Source of the DNA: Adiantum capillus-veneris
Lineage: Eukaryota > Streptophyta > Polypodiopsida > Polypodiales > Pteridaceae
Assembly: GCA_014529385.2 (NCBI GenBank)
Contig: CM043966.1
Span: 100,287,087 to 100,351,086 of the forward strand
Direction of reading: 5' to 3'
Length of the DNA stretch: 64,000 nucleotides
Position 1 is the stretch's first letter; each line of letters opens with the position of its first letter. Below the pieces are notes generated by a model. That model had not been told where the DNA came from and did no database searches. It saw only the letters and a program-made list of their open reading frames with translations. A program made the translations under genes and the position numbers. Shown here one piece after another: positions 22,563-34,104 of this stretch.

Positions 22563-23408
22563 TGTAACTATGTCAGACTTTGTAAATAATTGGTTTATTT
22601 ACGAGAAAATAGTTATCTAATTAGTTGTGTGTACATCAAAATAGAACTGGCAGTTCTAGGGCCTCAGATGCACCCAAGTTTGGGCCAGAGCACCTCAGGG
22701 AGACCCTAGCAGAAAATACCATGAAGCCCTAGTGATTGAGAAATCGGGTCTTCAATAAGGGGTAGACAGTAGCCTCAGATTTCAGGCTGAGAGAATTACG
22801 CTTGTTAGTGCGAGCACAAGAATGAGATGGGGTCCTTACAACAGTAATCCTAAGGTCTGGATTATTTATAATGCCTTAGGATAAGTCAGTTAACCTAATT
22901 TTAATTGTTTGTGCCGTACCAAATGGCTCGACAAGTGCGAACAAGTAATGCCGGAGCAGTGCCGGTACGACATTATGCCGGGGAGCAGCTAACGTTTTTA
23001 TAAGTAGCATTCATGTGTGCAATTGTGAGTAAAATTGCACATTTCATTAATATTCTAGGAACTTTTAAATGTGAAAGTTGAATGGTTTTTAAGTTATTAA
23101 GTAAGTGTGCCACTTGGCACACTTACCAATGTAAAGTGACTCTCTTACTCTCACTCTCACCCTCCCTCTTCTTCTAGTGTCCCCTTCTTGCTGGAGTATA
23201 AGAGAGTGTAGCCCCTTCCCTCTTCTCAGGTTGGCAGTGCACCTACCCCCCCTAAAGTGAGCGTGCTCTACGCACCAGAGCTCACCATTGAAGCTTGAGA
23301 ATCAACCCTTGTGGTGTATGTGGAGAGTCCTGGGGCTCCCATCACCTAGAACAAGGTTTCTTTTGATCATAGGCTGCTGTGGGGAAGGTTCATCGCAAAA
23401 AGTAGAAG

Positions 23409-23465
<57 letters not shown>

Positions 23466-24114
23466 AGCTGCTGAAAATTCTTTGTCTTCAGTCTCTAATC
23501 ACCTCTATTAAGGTGAATTTCAGCAAAGTACTCATAGAATCTCGTTCTTCTTTACCTACACTACGCGTACACAAAGTTTGGTGCGATTCCATCGCGCAAA
23601 AGGTCTCTATTTCGGAATTGGAACGTGCTCAGGTAACATCTTCAGATTATGTGCAAAAAATTACAGCAAGCATGTGTGCGTGCATTTTGCGTGTTTCTCC
23701 CTTGTTTTTATTGCAGGAATGCTTATGCATGAAGGGACACAGTTAGCAGAAGGTAAACTCTCATTTTTGAGAGCTTCCGAGGAGTTTTGTGGAAGATAGA
23801 TTCCCGTTTACGGGAGATTCCCAAAATCTCACAGCAGAGGGAAAATCCTCTCAGTAGTTAGAGAGTAGGTTTCTCACTCTCTCAGTCAGAAAAGCAGAAA
23901 AGGACCAAAGAAAGAATAGAGGACGGGCTTTTACCCCGTTCTTGTGTTTGTAAAGATTCTCCCTTAGTAAAACAGATATTTTCTTAATGGAGGGGGAGAC
24001 CAGCCCATCTTCTGGTCCCCAATGAAGTGTCAAGCTCTCTCTCTCTCTCTCTAAAATTCTCAAGTATTTGAAGTGCAATTAAAAGTCGGTTTACGCTTTC
24101 GTATTTTTGTGATA
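22563..24114 (+). repeat. A 5' LTR
   Basis: 1,552 bp. A TATA-like GGAGTATAAGAGAG lies near 23192-23205. A (CT)n tract fills 23412-23461. The terminal 180 bp (from ACCCCGTTCTTGTG) match the short 3' LTR piece. The last bases are TGTGATA where the 3' copy has TGTGACA. Confidence 0.8.
23412..23461 (+). repeat. (CT)25 microsatellite
   Basis: Uninterrupted CT dinucleotides inside the A LTR, downstream of the TATA-like box and so perhaps in its transcribed leader. A shorter CT tract recurs near 24031-24051. Confidence 0.95.
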
Positions 24115-24115
24115 G

Positions 24116-24127
24116 TGGTATCAGAGC
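24116..24127 (+). promoter_or_regulatory. A primer-binding site (initiator tRNA-Met)
   Basis: TGGTATCAGAGC, one base after the LTR end, is the standard plant retroelement primer site complementary to the 3' end of initiator tRNA-Met. Confidence 0.9.
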
Positions 24128-24171
24128 AAGGCCATCTCTCTCTTTCTTAGGGGATTGGGCACACTGCAGAA

Positions 24172-25461
24172 ATGGAAGGATGTGAGATAGAGTTCACTAT
24201 CCTTCAACAGCAGGTGACAGAGTTGCAAAAAGCTCTCTCCCATCCAAAAGTTCAGAAGATTCTCCATACCCTTGAGAAAGGGAAGGAGAAAGTGCTGATA
24301 GGGTCGGGAGAAATGCCCCAGAACCCAAAGACGCAAGAACCAAAGAAAGATCCTTTAATTGGAACCTCCCTCATGCACGAGAGACAGAAGAAGACTCCAG
24401 AACGTCATGTGCGGTTGAATCCAAAGGTTCAAGAGTAGGATCCTCATGATTCCCCTTAGTTTTCTTTCATGAAGGATTTGGATGACATAGTCGCTCCAGA
24501 GGACACGTTCCTTGACGATTTGTCGCAGCAGGAAGTGCAGTCGAGGGAAAGGACTCCTGTCCAGAAGGAGTCTAAGCATAGAAAGAAGGAGCACCACAAG
24601 TAGAAAACATTCAAGTCAAGTGACAAAGATGTAAAAGTTGACACCTACAACGGATGGCGGGATAATGAAAAAGCTTTGGCTTTCATCCGCCAATTTGAAG
24701 TTGCATTTGCAGAAGGGAACTTTAAGAAAAGGTTCAAGCTTCGCCATGTCATACGTGAAAGGCACCGTCAGTAGTTGGTGGCTGACCCTGATCCTAGAAA
24801 AGCGCAATCCCCAAGATTGGACTGCTTTCAAGGAGTTCTATGCACAATTCCTTCCTCCAGACTATGAGAAGAAGTAAAGAAAGAATGGGATCGACTCTCA
24901 CAGTCAGAGAACGAAACTGTTCCACGCTATGTGAATAGGTTTTGGGACGTTCTCTTGAAAGTCACCCCATTCAAGAAGATTGAAGATTCGGAGAAGATTT
25001 GCAAGTTTGAAGCAGGATTGCATGAAGCCTTGCAAAAGGCTATGAAGCTTTACCCTCGAGATAACTTGCAGATAGAATCAGCTCGCATAGCTGATGGTAT
25101 ACATGACAAGGGTACTTCCAGGAAGATGGAGCAAAGCACCTATCATGCTAAGCAAAAGGCTCTCCATGAACAACCTACTTCTACTTCTTCTGCTCAAAAG
25201 AAGAAAAGAACCGCCTCCCATGCAGAAGCAAAGCTGAATCAGCCCAAGAAAGGGAATTACCTCTCTTCTGTTGAATTGAGAACCTACATCAACGAAGGAA
25301 GATACTTCAAGTGTGGACAAATTGGACATGTGAAGGGTGATTGCCCTACCAAAACCCCGCACCCACCTTCTTCCAATGCAGTCCCAGATGTACAACGGAA
25401 TACAACCAAGGATGGGAAAGAAAGATCTCTTCTCAAAACATGGGGTAGCATCAACAACTAG
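24172..25461 (+). pseudogene. A gag
   Basis: Starts MEGCEIEFTILQQQVTELQK, a short coiled coil. After stops near 24436 and 24602 it continues as retrotransposon gag: NEKALAFIRQFEVAFAEGNF, then KKEWDRLSQSENETVPRYVN, FWDVLLKVTPF, FEAGLHEALQ. A zinc knuckle has lost its first Cys (YFKCGQIGHVKGDC). At least three disruptions. Gag would form the capsid-like particle. Confidence 0.82.
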
Positions 25462-25469
25462 CAGACACT

Positions 25470-27410
25470 TATTGTGTTTGGCCTAGGCAGTGGATAACTT
25501 CATCTCTACGAAGTTAGCCGAAGATCTCAATTTTTTGTCCAACCATTTTGGAGTTTCTATTCAAGGAACATTTGCTTTTAAAGGGCAAAACTCCAGTTCT
25601 ACTCCAATCAGAGGGAAGCTGAATTTAAAGGTGGATAACTACAAAGATCAAGAATCTTTCTTACTAGCTTCACTTGAAGGGTGTGATGTCATCTTGGGAA
25701 TGCCTTGGCACTACAAGATGCATCCCATTCTTGACTATGTCCAGAAAACTTTATCTTTTGATCATAAAGAAAAGCAATATATTGTACTTGCGGATACAGG
25801 CGATTGGCGTATCCCCATCGCCAATCACATTGCAATCAAGAAAGCAATGAAAAAGTGTGTTTCAACGTACTTAATTTTTGCAAGAGAGAGAGGTGTCTTC
25901 TTCACAACTTTCTTCCTGTTTAGAGCTAAATAGAATTAAGTTACTAGAAAGTTTTGAAGATCGTTTTGCAGATGAACTTCCAAATGAACTCCCACTTTCT
26001 CGACCTGAGGATCGTACAATTGATTTGATCCCAGGAAGTTCTCCTCCAAATCATCTCCCTTATAGAGTCAGTTTAATGCAGCAAGAGGAGATCCTCAAGC
26101 AGGTTAACGAACTTTTGGAGAAGGGCTTAATAAGGCCTAGTACTTCTCCATATTGTTCACGTGTCTTGTTAGTACAGAAAAAAGATGGCACATTCTGTAT
26201 GTGCCTAGACTATAGATCTTTAAACAAGATCACAATCAAGAATCGATTCCCAATCCCTCAGATCGATGACATTCTTGATAAGCTACAAGGAGCAAGTGTC
26301 TTTAGCCGTATAGACTTGAAGAGTGGGTATCATCAAATCCGCATAGCTCCTCAGTATGCGCATAAGACTTCAATTAGAACAACCTTCGGGTTAGTAATGT
26401 CTTTTGGACTCACTAATGCACTAGCCACATTCAACAGAATGATGGATAGAATCTTCCATTCATATAGAAGATTTACAAGAGTCTTCTTCAATGACGTCTT
26501 AATCTTCTCAGAGACGGAAGAAGAACACTACAAGCATCTCGCATTAGTGTTTGAAGAATTATGCAAACACAAATTATTTGTGAATGCTAAGAAGAGTGAG
26601 TTCTTTCTAAAAGAAATTCACTACTTAGGCCATATAGTATCTCACAACCAGGTGAGAATGGACCCTGATAAGATTCAGGTAGTTGTAAAATGGCCTACAC
26701 CAATTACAGCACATGACATACGAAGTTTTCTTGGCCTCTGTTCCTATTATTAGCGTTTCATTCGAGCCTTTGCCACCATAGCGGGTCCTCTGCATGATGT
26801 GACAAAGAAGCGGATTCCCTTCTATTGGGGACCTTGACAATAACAAGCTTTTGAAAAGCTTAAGTATCTACTCAGTCAAGACATGTCCTCACTGTCCCTG
26901 ATCTTCGCAAACCTTTTGAGGTGTACTGTGATGCATCTGGAGATTGTGTAGGAGGAGTTTTGAACCAAGAGGGTCACGCCATAGCCTATGAAAGTCGACG
27001 CCTTAAAGATGCAGAGTTGCATGCTTCCATTTATGAGAAAGAGCTAATGGCATTGATTCATGCTCTTTCCATTTGGAAACATTATCTCTTAGGAGTTGAT
27101 TTTATAATCAAGACAGATCATCAGAGTCTTCGCTACTTTCTCTCACAGAGAAAGTTATCAGAAAAGCAGATGAGATGGGCCAACTTTCTTTCAATGTTCC
27201 ATTTTCAGATTTTACACACTTCTGGAACAAAGAATGCGGTTGCAGATGCCCTCTCCAGGAGTCCAAAGATCAATGCAATGACAACTATTTATCATGAGGA
27301 ACTAGAATCTCTCAGTGAGATGTATCCTCAAGATCCAGACTTCGCTACAATCTGGGCAGATCTTCAAGCTACAATCTGGGCAGATCTTCAAGCTGGTCAT
27401 TCAAGATCAC
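25470..27410 (+). pseudogene. A protease, reverse transcriptase and RNase H
   Basis: Protease part: VDNFISTKLAEDL.. LASLEGCDVILGMPW (25490-25930). RT (25950-26753): LLEKGLIRPSTSPYCS, CLDYRSLNKITIKNRFPIP, IDLKSGYHQIRIA, and an active-site box FFNDVLIFS where FFDDVLIFS is expected. A stop ends LGLCSYY. RNase H (26921-27300) reads YCDASGDCVGGVLNQEGHA, IKTDHQSLRYFLS, ADALSRSP. Near 27344-27391 a 24-bp unit is duplicated in frame (ATIWADLQ twice). Integrase is deleted. Confidence 0.88.
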
Positions 27411-27506
27411 CCCCCGTTCCTGTACTCGTAAAGATTCTCCCTTAGTAATAAAGTTATTCTCTTCATGGGGGGGGACCATCCCATCTTCTGGTCCCCAATG
27501 GAGTGT

Positions 27507-27537
<31 letters not shown>

Positions 27538-27602
27538 CCCAATTCTCTTGAGTATTTGAAGTGCAATAAAAAGTCAGTTTATGCTTCCGTATTTTTGTGA
27601 CA
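27411..27602 (+). repeat. A 3' LTR, only the last ~190 bp
   Basis: Matches 23933-24114 (GTAAAGATTCTCCCTTAGTA, CCATCTTCTGGTCCCCAATG, GTATTTGAAGTGCAAT) and ends TGTGACA next to the GAGAG target duplication. The polypurine tract and the rest of the LTR are gone. Confidence 0.85.
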
Positions 27603-27666
27603 GAGAGACTGCCCTATGGTCCCTGCACGCTTGCTGCCCTCAGATTGCAACCAACTGCCCTCAGAT

Positions 27667-28287
27667 TTCACAAAGTGATGACGTGGCTACCGAGAGCAGA
27701 AACTGCCAGCAACCCTAATTCTTGCAAACCCTAATTATTACCAAAAACCCTAATTTTTGGAAACCCGAACCCTAACTGTTGGCTGAAACCCTAACCTGGC
27801 GACTGAAATGCCACGTGGCAGTAGTATGGATGTTTCCGGATTTTGCGGAGCTGAAAAAAAGCCAGCCAAGCGACGCAATTTTTTTATTTTGGCTCTACGC
27901 TTTGGAGATAGAGAGAGAAAGGGAATACTTTATTTATTTTACTCTCTTGAGAGAGAGAGAGAGAAGTTTTTCTTTCATTTTTGGAATCTTTTGGGGCTCT
28001 GCTTTTGGGCATTCCTTGTAATCTTTAAATAAGCGGTGAGGGGCTCACTCTGCAGAGCATCTGGATGCAGAGTCTGAGAGTGAAACCCTAACCGCTCTCT
28101 TGTACTTTGACATTGATTTAATACATAAAGAAATACCGAAAGGGGCGCCAGTCTTTGGGGCCAATATCTCTAGGCATGGAACTCCGCCGGGCCAGTGTAA
28201 ATCTATTGTGATCTGTGAATTGTTTTGAAGTGGTTATTTGGTGCTGTGGTGATTGATTCTTGACTTGGAGTGTCCAAGTCTGTTACA
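27667..28287 (+). repeat. B2 5' LTR
   Basis: 621 bp, ending TGTTACA. U3 has five AAACCCTAA-type boxes and short GA tracts. The R region carries ACATAAAGAAATACCGAAAG and then GGGGCGCCAGTCTTTGGGG, shared with the other gypsy LTRs here. Confidence 0.9.
27711..27794 (+). promoter_or_regulatory. Telobox cluster in B2 U3
   Basis: AACCCTAA or AAACCCTAA at 27711, 27726, 27745, 27768 and 27786, with a sixth at 28083. The 3' LTR has an even denser set around 33811-33892. Plant teloboxes bind Myb-type TRB and zinc-finger factors that can recruit Polycomb. Function here is inference. B1's LTR lacks the cluster. Confidence 0.6.
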
Positions 28288-28288
28288 G

Positions 28289-28300
28289 TGGTATCAGAGC
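28289..28300 (+). promoter_or_regulatory. B2 primer-binding site (initiator tRNA-Met)
   Basis: TGGTATCAGAGC, one base after the LTR end. Confidence 0.92.
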
Positions 28301-28358
28301 ACGGCCGATTTCTCTTTTACGGGAAATCCGATCCCCAAAATTTTTTTCCGCGGCACCT

Positions 28359-29812
28359 ATGGCTTCACGCAAGGATCAATCGACTCCCTCTACATGTGGA
28401 GATGCGGGCAGGGATCACAACGGAGATTCCGGCAAAGAGTATGGCCCGCCTCGGCCTACTCAGGCGGAGCGACGAGAGATGGAGTATGAGCGAGACTTCT
28501 TTTCAGGAAGTGCACGAGCAGTGGCAGAAAACCAGAACACCACCCCCAAAACCCGCTCTCAAGAAACCTTCTGCTCACAAGAAATATTCAGAGAAGGAAT
28601 TAGAAGAGGTGGTTGATGCACGGATTGCTCAGCTTTTTGACGCGCAAAAGAAAGCCAAAAAGCAAAAGAAAGGCATTGACTTCTCGGGTTATTTGGGTCG
28701 TCAGTCGACATTTGACAAAGCAAAGAAATAGAAGAAGCGTGTTCACTTTGAAGGAGTACCCAGTTCTTCTTCTTCTTCTGACAGTTCTTCTAGCTCTTCT
28801 GATTCGAGCGAAGAAGACAGAAAAGGCAAAAAGCGAAGCAAGAAACAACGCTTCAGAACGGGCAAGAAAAAGGCATAGAAGGCTAAATCTCGCCCAGTGA
28901 CTGACAGTTCTACTGAGGACTCGTCTACAGACAGTTCAGACTTCGATGACGGAAACTTTTATGCGAACAAGAAGAATTTCTATAAAGCCAACCAGTATGA
29001 CTTTCTGGAAGATAAAAGCAAGAAAGTCCGAGAGTTTAAGGAAGGTGGACAGTCGATCAAATTTGACACTTTTTCAGGATACTCAGACGCTTCGAAGGCT
29101 TTGTCTTTTATACAACAGTTTGACATCGCTTTCGTGGGAGGACGCTATTCAGAGCACTCCAAGATTCGGAGAGCTGCCTCTTACTCTAAGGGGAATGCTT
29201 GCACTTGGTGGTCCACGCTTCTTTTAAACAAGACTGCGCCAGTTTAATGGCTGAAATTTAAAAAGCTTTTTATTTCTTCTTGGTTGACGCAAGAGTATGA
29301 ACACGATATACGAGCTGCTTGGAACCATCTTCGGATGACCAAGAAAGATACAATAAATGCTTACTGTGAAAGATTTTGGAGCTCTTTTCTACCCGCCTCT
29401 TCATTCAAGAAGATCTCGTTCAGAGAACAGATTGAGCGGTTCACCTTGGGTCTACCTACAGAGATCCGAGATCACTGCTTGGAGCAGAAGTCAACTTCTA
29501 TTCAGGAGTTGATGAATCATGCGAAGCCGGGCTTTGCCATTCACTCTGGCAGTCTAACCTACCCCACAGATGAGGCCATGACACAACGAGCCGAACAGAC
29601 TTCTGGGAATGAAAGTAGAAAGAAAAAGATCAACCCAGAGAAAAAGGATGCACGATCGAGCGAGCTCGATTCATCAAGGAGGGAAAGTGCTTTGGATGCG
29701 GGGAACATGGACATATCTCCGCGAAGTGCCATAAAAAGGCACAGAAAGAATAGAATGATAAGGACGACGGCAGGCCTGAGAGTTCGAGAGTAGCTGAGGA
29801 ATGTGGCAGAGG
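28359..29812 (+). pseudogene. B2 gag
   Basis: Starts MASRKDQSTPSTCGDAG.. YGPPRPTQAERREME. The middle is a Lys-rich and poly-Ser region (PSSSSSSDSSSSSSDSSEED). The gag core reads KEGGQSIKFDTFSGYSD, ALSFIQQFDIAFVGGRYSEH, RFWSSFLPASSFKK, RFTLGLPTEIRDHCLE. A CCHC knuckle CFGCGEHGHISAKC is encoded at about 29690-29735, but in a different frame from the preceding core. Stops or shifts occur near 28500-28600, 28730, 28876 and 29247. Confidence 0.85.
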
Positions 29813-32800
29813 CAAGATGAAAACAGGACTGGTTCCAGATTGTGTGGGTACCGATCCCAACACCATGGACGAGAGTACAGAACTTTGCCGAGCTTGGGGC
29901 AAAGTGAAAGATCAAGAGGCCTTGATCTTCTTTGATGGAGGAGCCAAGGCCAACTTCATTTCACCGGAATTGGTGGCGTGACTCGAGATCACTCCCGATC
30001 GGATGGGACCACTTGCGGAGGCAGTTCTAGCAGCACCTGGCAGGGACGTAGCCATTACACCTGTCATTGGCAAACTTCGGTTGCATCGTCAGGGGTATTT
30101 GGGGCATAAGGACTTCTTTATAATGCCTTTGGAGGGTTGTGATGTTCTCTTAGGGATTCCCTGGTACCACAAGAACAACGCTGTGGTCGACTATTGGGCG
30201 AGGAAAGCGACTTTGACTACAGAGAAGGGCAGAACCATTGTACTTGATATTAAATGGAAGGGCGAGTCTGTATCGGCTTCGGCCATTTCAAAATTAATGA
30301 AATCCAGTCTGTTGTTTACTCGATCTTTATGAAAGAATTGAGCGATAAGGATAGGACAAATATGTCTAAACTTGATAAAGAACGCCAAGATTTTCTCCAC
30401 TCTCACGCTGATTGCTTCTTAGAAGGCCTACCAGGCGAGTTACCACCTGCTCGTCCTGAAGATCATACCATTGATCTGATACCTGGAAGCACACCACCGA
30501 ACCGGCCACCTTATCGTGTGAGCCGAACACAGAATGAAGGGATTATGAACCAAGTGAAAGACCTCTTGGAAAAGGGTCTTGTCCAGCCTATTACTTCATC
30601 GTATTGCTCTCTAGTGTTGTTGGTTTTGAAGAAAGAGGGATCTTGGAGAATGTGCATCGATTATAGATCTCTCAACAAAATCACCATCAAGAACAGATTT
30701 CCGATTCCTAGGATCGATGATATACTCGACAGGTTACAGGGATCCTCGTGCTTTAGCAGGATTGACCTGAAGAGTGAATATCATCAGATCGAATCGCGCC
30801 AGGAGATGTCTACAAGACAGCCTTTCGGACTACTTTTGGGTTATTTGAGTTTTTGGTGATGCCTTTTGGCTTAACCAATGTTCCTGCGACATTTAACCGG
30901 ATGATGGACAGGATTTTTCGAGACTACAGGCTATTTGTTGGCACTTTCTTTGACATCATTGTTTTCTCCAAGAATGAGGCAGAACACACAGATCATCTGC
31001 TTCAGGTCTTTCAGGCATTACGAGATCACAAGTTAGTGATTAATGCAAAGAAAAGTGAATTTTTCCTACCAGAGATACACTTTTTGGGACACATTGTCTT
31101 AGCAGCAGGAGTGCAAATGGATCCGGCCAAGATAGAGACTATACGTGATTGGCCCGATTTGAAGAATGTCCATGAAGTTAGAAGCTTCTTGGGACTGTGT
31201 TCGTACTACAGGCGGTTCATTCGAAAGTTTGCAGAGGTTGCTTCCCCTTTGCATATCTTGACACTGAAAGGAGTCCCTTTCTCGTGGGGACCCACAGAGG
31301 TGACTGCCTTTCAGACATTGAAAGAGAAATTGACTACAGGACCAGTTTTGACTTTGCCGGACTTGCAAAAGTCATTTGAAGTATATTGTGATGCTTGTGG
31401 TCGTAGTCTGGGTGTGGTCCTAATGCAAGAAGGCCATGTCATTGCTTACAAGAGCCGATTGTTCTCTAAACCGGAGATGACAGCACATATTTATGAGAAA
31501 GAGCTTTTGGCGGTTATCCATGCTCTTACTCAGTGGTGGCATTACCTACTCGAAGCGGATTTTACTGTCTTTACAGACCATCAGAGTTTGCGCTACTTCT
31601 TGTCATAGAAGCAGCGTTCGGAAAAGCAGATGCGGTGGGCGAACATCTTGTCACAGTTTCACTTCCAGATTGTCCATGTGCAGGGACAAAAGAATGTGGT
31701 GGCAGATGCTTTGTCTCGGAAGCCGTTGGTTCTGGCTATTTCCGCGATACATCATAGGAGCTTCGAGGATACGATCGACCAGTATGCCACAGATACAGAT
31801 TTTGCAGACGTTTTCACACGGATACGGGATAGGGAGACAGTAGCGGGATATTCCATTCGGGATGGCTACTTGATGAGAAAAACCATGTTGTGAATTACAC
31901 AGCCGTTGAGGGAAAAGGTTATGATTGAATGCCACTGTCCACCTTTTACGGGCCACCGCGGCATTGCTACCACCATGAAAGGGGTAGAGAGATACTTCTT
32001 TTGGCCGAGACTCAAAAAGGATATGGAAGAGTTTGTGTGCAATTGCTTAGTATGCCAGAAGGTCAGGTTTGACAGGCATAAGGCACAAGGATTGTTACAG
32101 CCTTTACCCATACCCACCCGTCCCTGGGAAAGTATTGCAATGGATTCCATTTTTGATCTCCCGAGAACACAGAGTGGTTACGATGGTATCTGGATTGTTA
32201 TCGACAGATTTAGCAAACAGGCTCATTTCATTCCAGTAAAGAAAACAGTCAAGCCGGATCACTTAGCGAGACTATTTGTGGCCCAGATTTTCATTTTACA
32301 TGGCATGCCCGAGACGATTGTCTTCGACAGGGCCCGATTTACGAGTTTGTTTTGGAAGGCAATTTGGGAGAACATTGGCACGCGCTTGCAGTTCTCGTCA
32401 TCGTTCCACCCGCAGACTGATGGGCAATTTGAGATTGCAAATTCAGTGGTTCTAGATTTATTGAAGTCTTACATCTCAGATTAGAAGACTCAATGGGAAA
32501 AGTACTTACCTTTGGTGGATTTTGCCTACAATTACATGATACACTCTTCGATTGGGAAGGCGCCATTTGAGATTGTTGAAGGTGCTGCGAAGGTTCCACC
32601 CTTCCTAAGCACGAAAGATAAGATTTTTGAAGTGGATGAATATACGCGAGAGTTAGATACGGCTTTTGCCAAGGTTCGCGAGACTTTGCAGAAATCTCAA
32701 GAAGGACAAAAAAAGGCGCGACTTGAAATTGAAGAAGGATGATTGGGTGCTCTTACGTTTTGAGAAAGCACGCCTCAGAAAGAAAAAGGGAAAGGAGAGG

Positions 32801-33184
32801 CTTTTTCCAAAGCTTAGTATGCGATACTACGGACCTTTCCGGATCACTGAAAAGATAAATGATGTCTCCTTCCGATTGAAAGTGCCAGATACTTGGAGGA
32901 TTCACAATGCATTTCATGTGAGTCTCTTGAAACCTTTTAAGGGAGATGTGCCTGATGATGGGGAGCCTGATGAGCAACCCGAAGTGGAAGAAAACGAGGA
33001 GATCCTTGTTCCTGAACAGATTTTGGCACATAAGGATGCGAAGAATAAAGGTAAAGTCCGAAGGCGGTTTTTGGTTAAGTTCAAGAACTATCCTGCATTG
33101 GATGCGAAGTGGATGGAGGAGGAGGACCTGCCAGATACTCCTCAGATTGTGAAACTTTACCTCGATGCTTTTGGTTTAGCATAG
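29813..33184 (+). pseudogene. B2 pol: protease, RT, RNase H, integrase, chromodomain
   Basis: Protease: IFFDGGAKANFIS (DGGA instead of DSGA), EGCDVLLGIPWYHKN. RT: SYCSLVLLVLKKEGSWRM, DYRSLNKITIKNRFPIPR, a frameshift near 30850, then the active-site box TFFDIIVFS with one Asp missing. RNase H: YCDACGRSLGVVLMQEG, then a stop at ~31606. Integrase: zinc finger CHCPPFTGHRGIAT.. CLVC, core WESIAMDSIFDLP, FDRARFTS (SDRD expected) and DGQFEIAN. The chromodomain at the C-terminus (33000-33150) reads [10 protein letters not shown].. [11 protein letters not shown].. WMEEEDLP. Chromodomains of such elements guide integration to heterochromatin. Confidence 0.92.
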
Positions 33185-33765
33185 TCTACTCCAAACGGGA
33201 CCCAGAATTCAGCTTGGCCAGAGATCTGGTGCAGTGGGATGCACAAGAGGGGAGTCACTCCGCTCTATTGTCAACAGATGCCTTGATTTAGATACTAAAG
33301 TCATTGATGTCTCTGAGAGTTTCAGGGATACTGAAAGCTGACAGTATTCTGATGTATGACTTTATCAAAATGGAATCCTTGATTATGATACTGATGTGTT
33401 CTTGACTTCTTTTAAGTGTAGGAACTGATAGACGAAATGATTGCAGCATTTTGGTCTGATTGATCTCGAATAGACATGGTTGCAATAGGGGTTAGTCAAT
33501 CGAACATCGATGAGGTCCCGATTGAACCTAGATGCGATTGCTAGCTACATTGCCGATAAATCATGGTCTAAGATCCGAATGAATGTTGAATGTCATGTGA
33601 TGTCCTGTGATGTCGTGTGATGTGACTGTCGATTTGGTACATGTGCTAGATATGTGTTTCTAGTACGTAGGTACTAACAGTCAGTGTCTGCTAAGACGGT
33701 TTATGGCTTCTGACGGTTTTGCAGGCGTAATCGAGGGCGATTACAATGCTTTCAAGAGGGGGGTA
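33185..33765 (+). other. B2 3' UTR and polypurine tract
   Basis: No gene. It ends in CTTTCAAGAGGGGGGTA (33749-33765), the polypurine tract immediately before the LTR. Confidence 0.75.
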
Positions 33766-34045
33766 TGTCACAAAGTGATGACGTGGCTACCGAGAGCAGA
33801 AACTGCCAGAAACCCTAATTTACAAAAACCCTAATTTCTGGAAACCCTAACCCTAACTGCTGGCCGAAACCCTAAAGTGGCTGAAACCCTAACCTGGCGG
33901 CTGAAATGCCATGTGGCAGCAGTACGAATGTTTCCGGATTTTGCGGAGCTGATAAAAAGCTAGCCAAGCGACGCAATTTTTGCTTTTTGGCTCTACGCTT
34001 TGGAGATAGAGAGAGAAAGGGAATACTTGCTTTATTTTACTCTCT

Positions 34046-34104
<59 letters not shown>

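Larger units (their letters stand above)
22563..27602 (+). mobile_element. Ty3/gypsy element A
   Basis: Flanked by GAGAG on both sides (22558-22562 and 27603-27607), a perfect 5-bp target duplication. It has a 5' LTR of 1,552 bp, a tRNA-Met primer site, gag, protease, RT and RNase H. A deletion then removes integrase and most of the 3' LTR, joining at about 27411. The LTR ends are TGTAACT.. and ..TGTGATA (5') / ..TGTGACA (3'). The RT active site is mutated. Related to the relic at 2500-4496. Confidence 0.88.

Noticed and set aside
24116-28300. tRNA-like matches TGGTATCAGAGC as tRNA genes
   Set aside because: Only 12-base primer sites next to LTR ends; no cloverleaf.
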